7,572 nucleotides of DNA from Gammaproteobacteria bacterium (GTDB lineage Bacteria; Pseudomonadota; Gammaproteobacteria; Chromatiales; Chromatiaceae): positions 1-7,572 of the forward strand of contig JARFQQ010000140.1 in assembly GCA_029287695.1 (NCBI GenBank), written 5' to 3'. The translations under genes and the position numbers were made by a program. Under the pieces are notes generated by a model, which was not told the DNA's origin, made no database searches, and saw only the letters and a program-made list of their open reading frames with translations. This document shows, piece after piece, positions 5,229 to 7,572 of this stretch (the first letter of the stretch is position 1; every line of letters begins with the position of its first letter).

Positions 5229-6554
5229 TCAATTGGCAGCTGCGATCCTGGCCTGCCAGTAACCAGCCTGATGCCTTACGGCGGCGATATCGAGACTGGT
5301 ATGGCTGCCTTCCCTGAGTAGTTGCCTGCCATTGACCCAGACGTCTGTCACCTGGTCCCGTCCGGCTGAGTAGACGAGTTGGGAAACGGGGTCGTAGACG
5401 GGAGTCGTTGCCATGTGGTCCAGATCGACTGCAACCAGGTCAGCTGCCTTGCCTCTCTCTATCGAGCCTGTCTTCCTGTCGATGCCGAGCGCGCGCGCAC
5501 CGTTGAGTGTTGCAGCCCTGAGTGTCTCCAGCGCCGGCAGCGCCTGCGCACTGCCTCCGATGGCCTTGGCAATCAATGATGCCGTGCGCATCTCTCCGAA
5601 CATGTCGAGATCATTGTTGCTTGCCGCACCATCGGTGCCGAGCGCAATGTTTATCCCGGCCTCACGCAGCTTTTCGACAGGCGTGAAGCCGCTTGCAAGT
5701 TTCAAATTCGATTCCGCGCAATGAATGACATGCACACCGGATTCCGCGCAGAGCTGAATCTCCTCGTCGGTCAGCTGCGTCATATGCACTGCCATGAGCT
5801 GCGGGCCTGCCATGCCGAGCCTGTTGAGGCGTTCGAGCGGGCGGACGTCATACTGTTCGAGGCTGCCGACGATTTCATCACGGGACTCGTGTACATGCAT
5901 GTGAATCTGGATGTCGAGTTCATTGGCGAGTGTGCGGACTCGCTCGAGCGCTGCATCTGAAGTCGTGTAGGGAGCATGCGGTGCAAAGGCGGTGCTGATG
6001 AGTTCATCGTTTCGATACTTGTCGTGCAGCGCGAGCCCCTTGTTGATGTAATCATCCGGACCGTCACCCCAGGCCGACGGAAAATCGAAGACGATGATCC
6101 CGATCGTCGCGCGAATGCCTTCCTGTCTCGCTACATCTGCAGCAATGTTCGGAAAAAAGTACATGTCGTTGAAACAGGTGGTGCCTCCCCGGATCATCTC
6201 TGCGATGGCGAGTCGTGTGCCATCAGTGATGAACTGCTCGCCGACCCAGTGTTGCTCGGCAGGCCAGATATGCTCATTGAGCCAGGACATGAGGGGTAAA
6301 TCATCAGCCAGTCCGCGGAACAGTGACATGGCTGCATGGGTGTGCGTATTGATCAGCCCCGGAATGAGCGCATGGTTGTCGAGCGAGGCATGCTTTTCTG
6401 CCTCATAGCGTTCCCGTGCCTGGTCTGTCGGCAGGATGTCGATGATGTTTCCACCCTTGACAGCGACGCTGTGATGATCGAGGTAGCGCTCGTTGCCACT
6501 CACCGGGATGACCCAGCGGGCGTGAATGAGTGAATCGGCTGATCTTTTTTCCAT
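5229..6554 (-). CDS. mtaD: 5'-methylthioadenosine / S-adenosylhomocysteine deaminase
   Basis: A cytoplasmic amidohydrolase-superfamily (TRZ/ATZ) deaminase, 441 aa from the chosen start. It would convert MTA to methylthioinosine and possibly SAH to S-inosylhomocysteine. Seen, numbering from that start: the metal motif H71-T-H73 in GLINTHTHAAMSLFRG, H220 and catalytic E223 in HMHVHES, H257 in LMAVHMTQL, and D308 in ALGTDGAASNND, which together form the mononuclear zinc site. WLNEHIWPAE and HCAESNLKLASG are also typical of the MTA/SAH deaminase branch. The frame extends to a TTG at 6593, with another ATG at 6566. ATG 6554 fits the family's usual N-terminus and has GGAG just upstream, though only 3 nt away. 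The neighbour mtnA on the other strand supports a methionine-salvage role. Cytosine- or guanine-type deaminase activity is the alternative, but less likely. Confidence 0.9.
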   Translation of the reverse strand: MEKRSADSLIHARWVIPVSGNERYLDHHSVAVKGGNIIDILPTDQARERYEAEKHASLDNHALIPGLINTHTHAAMSLFRGLADDLPLMSWLNEHIWPAEQHWVGEQFITDGTRLAIAEMIRGGTTCFNDMYFFPNIAADVARQEGIRATIGIIVFDFPSAWGDGPDDYINKGLALHDKYRNDELISTAFAPHAPYTTSDAALERVRTLANELDIQIHMHVHESRDEIVGSLEQYDVRPLERLNRLGMAGPQLMAVHMTQLTDEEIQLCAESGVHVIHCAESNLKLASGFTPVEKLREAGINIALGTDGAASNNDLDMFGEMRTASLIAKAIGGSAQALPALETLRAATLNGARALGIDRKTGSIERGKAADLVAVDLDHMATTPVYDPVSQLVYSAGRDQVTDVWVNGRQLLREGSHTSLDIAAVRHQAGYWQARIAAAN

Positions 6555-6606
6555 TGGCTCCAGCATATTTGGCAGAATACGCGCAAACTGCAACAGGATA
6601 TCAAAG
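6555..6606. promoter_or_regulatory. Divergent control region between deaminase and mtnA genes
   Basis: Only 52 bp separate the two start codons. AGGA at 6595-6598 is the mtnA ribosome-binding site, 8 nt before its ATG. For the minus-strand gene, TTGATA (complement of 6599-6604) and TATTCT (complement of 6574-6579) could form a promoter, but the 19-nt spacer is long. For mtnA no good pair of boxes fits inside the gap, so its promoter may lie within the start of the deaminase gene. No SAM or SAH riboswitch is recognised, and the space is too short for one. Confidence 0.35.
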
Positions 6607-7572
6607 ATGCGTACTCTGATGCTCGACGAGGCTGCCGACCCGGATCGTGCGATCGTCTGGAACGATACCCGGCTACTCTTGCTCGATCAGCGCGTCCTGC
6701 CGGGCGAAGAGCGGTTCGTCGAAACGCACGACGCCCGTGAAACAGCCGAGGCGATCCGGGCAATGGTTGTACGCGGCGCACCTGCGATTGGCATCACAGC
6801 GGCATATGGTCTCGTGCTTTCCGCCATGCAGCATGGCGCGAACTGGAAGCAGGGGCTGGCGGCGGATGTCGAGATACTCGCTGCATCCCGCCCGACAGCA
6901 GTTAACCTGTTCTGGGCATTGCGCCGCATGCAGGCAGTCGCTGACGGCATCGATGGGGAAGACCCGGTCCAGAGACTGCTCGTCGAGGCTCGTGCCATCC
7001 ATACCGAGGACCTGCTCGCGAACCGCATGATGGGTGATCTCGGTGCACAGCTGATCGAGAAACCGACTTCCGTGATCACCCATTGCAATGCGGGAGCACT
7101 CGCGACCGGTGGATACGGAACGGCACTCGGTGTTATTCGCTCGGCGCATATGCAGGGCAGGATCACGCATGTCTATGCCGACGAGACCCGTCCCTGGTTG
7201 CAGGGCACCCGCCTGACGGCCTGGGAATTGCACAAGGATGGCATACCTGTCTCTGTTATCGCAGATGCCGCCGCGGCGGCACGCATGGCAGCCGGCGGGA
7301 TCGACTGGGTCATCGTGGGTTCCGACAGGATTGCTGCGAATGGTGATGTCGCCAACAAGATCGGCACCCTGCAGCTCGCGATCGCCGCCAGACACCTGGG
7401 TGTGAAGGTCATGGTTGCTGCGCCGACGTCGACAATCGATTTTGATGTGCCCACGGGCGAGGCTATTCCTCTCGAACAGCGCGCTCCGGAAGAGGTCATG
7501 CATTGCGGCGGGCAGCGAGTCGGAGCACCGGGCGTGAGCGCCTGGAACCCGGTCTTTGATATCACTCCGGCA
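6607..7572 (+). CDS. mtnA: S-methyl-5-thioribose-1-phosphate isomerase (3'-truncated by window edge)
   Basis: Cytoplasmic isomerase converting methylthioribose-1-phosphate to methylthioribulose-1-phosphate in methionine salvage. It belongs to the eIF2B-like aldose-ketose isomerase family. The frame starts at ATG 6607 (AGGA 8 nt upstream) and stays open to the window end, 322 residues. Family members are about 350-360 aa, so only the last few tens of residues are missing. Hallmarks are R56-G57-A58-P59, RPTAVNLFWAL, the catalytic cysteine C160 in ITHCNAGALAT, DETRPWLQGTRLTAWEL, and the catalytic aspartate D240 in IVGSDRIAANGDVANKIGT. Both catalytic residues fall at the same numbers as I recall for Bacillus subtilis MtnA. 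Its pairing with the deaminase implies that its substrate comes from methylthioinosine phosphorolysis. Confidence 0.96.
   Translation, partial: MRTLMLDEAADPDRAIVWNDTRLLLLDQRVLPGEERFVETHDARETAEAIRAMVVRGAPAIGITAAYGLVLSAMQHGANWKQGLAADVEILAASRPTAVNLFWALRRMQAVADGIDGEDPVQRLLVEARAIHTEDLLANRMMGDLGAQLIEKPTSVITHCNAGALATGGYGTALGVIRSAHMQGRITHVYADETRPWLQGTRLTAWELHKDGIPVSVIADAAAAARMAAGGIDWVIVGSDRIAANGDVANKIGTLQLAIAARHLGVKVMVAAPTSTIDFDVPTGEAIPLEQRAPEEVMHCGGQRVGAPGVSAWNPVFDITPA

Noticed and set aside
6555..6593. Longer N-terminus of the deaminase from TTG 6593 or ATG 6566
   Set aside because: Neither has a clear ribosome-binding site, and the extra residues lack family likeness. ATG 6554 gives the usual length and N-terminus.

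Overview
This window looks like chromosomal DNA from a moderately GC-rich Gammaproteobacterium. That assignment is an inference from the divergent MTA deaminase / mtnA pair (a pairing I recall from Pseudomonas), from the way the peptide transporter is arranged, and from the style of the proteins. I see no insertion sequences, phage genes, CRISPR arrays, tRNAs or rRNAs. Coding density is high apart from one AT-richer gap at 4237-4558.

Region 1 (1-4236, + strand) is one tightly packed gene string. It holds the 3' part of a family-5 peptide-binding protein, a small YkuD-domain protein with no signal peptide, two DppB/DppC-type permeases and an EamA/DMT-family transporter. Gaps between these genes are 2, 0, -4 and 2 nt, so they are probably translationally coupled. 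No ATP-binding subunit is visible downstream. It must lie upstream of the window or elsewhere. The most interesting point is the YkuD protein. It resembles the cytoplasmic L,D-carboxypeptidase class represented by ElsL of Acinetobacter, which acts in peptidoglycan recycling. Its place between the binding protein and the permeases suggests a dedicated module that imports murein peptides and trims them.

Region 2 (4237-5228) holds a 322-bp non-coding gap and two short genes. The gap contains a long imperfect inverted repeat, a plausible promoter with phased A-tracts, a 5'-leader hairpin and a 19-bp dyad. It leads into a 64-aa acidic protein of unknown function with an internal Y-x-x-G-(W/Y)-x-x-G repeat. 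A strong intrinsic terminator follows. Its U-tract ends only two bases before the Shine-Dalgarno of a 122-aa thioredoxin with a WCGPC active site.

Region 3 (5229-7572) is a divergent pair. On the - strand is a 5'-methylthioadenosine/S-adenosylhomocysteine deaminase. On the + strand is the start of mtnA (methylthioribose-1-phosphate isomerase), which runs off the right edge. Together they point to methionine salvage through methylthioinosine: MTA is deaminated, a phosphorylase not in this window releases MTR-1-P, and MtnA isomerises it. The 52-bp spacer must hold the control signals for both genes.
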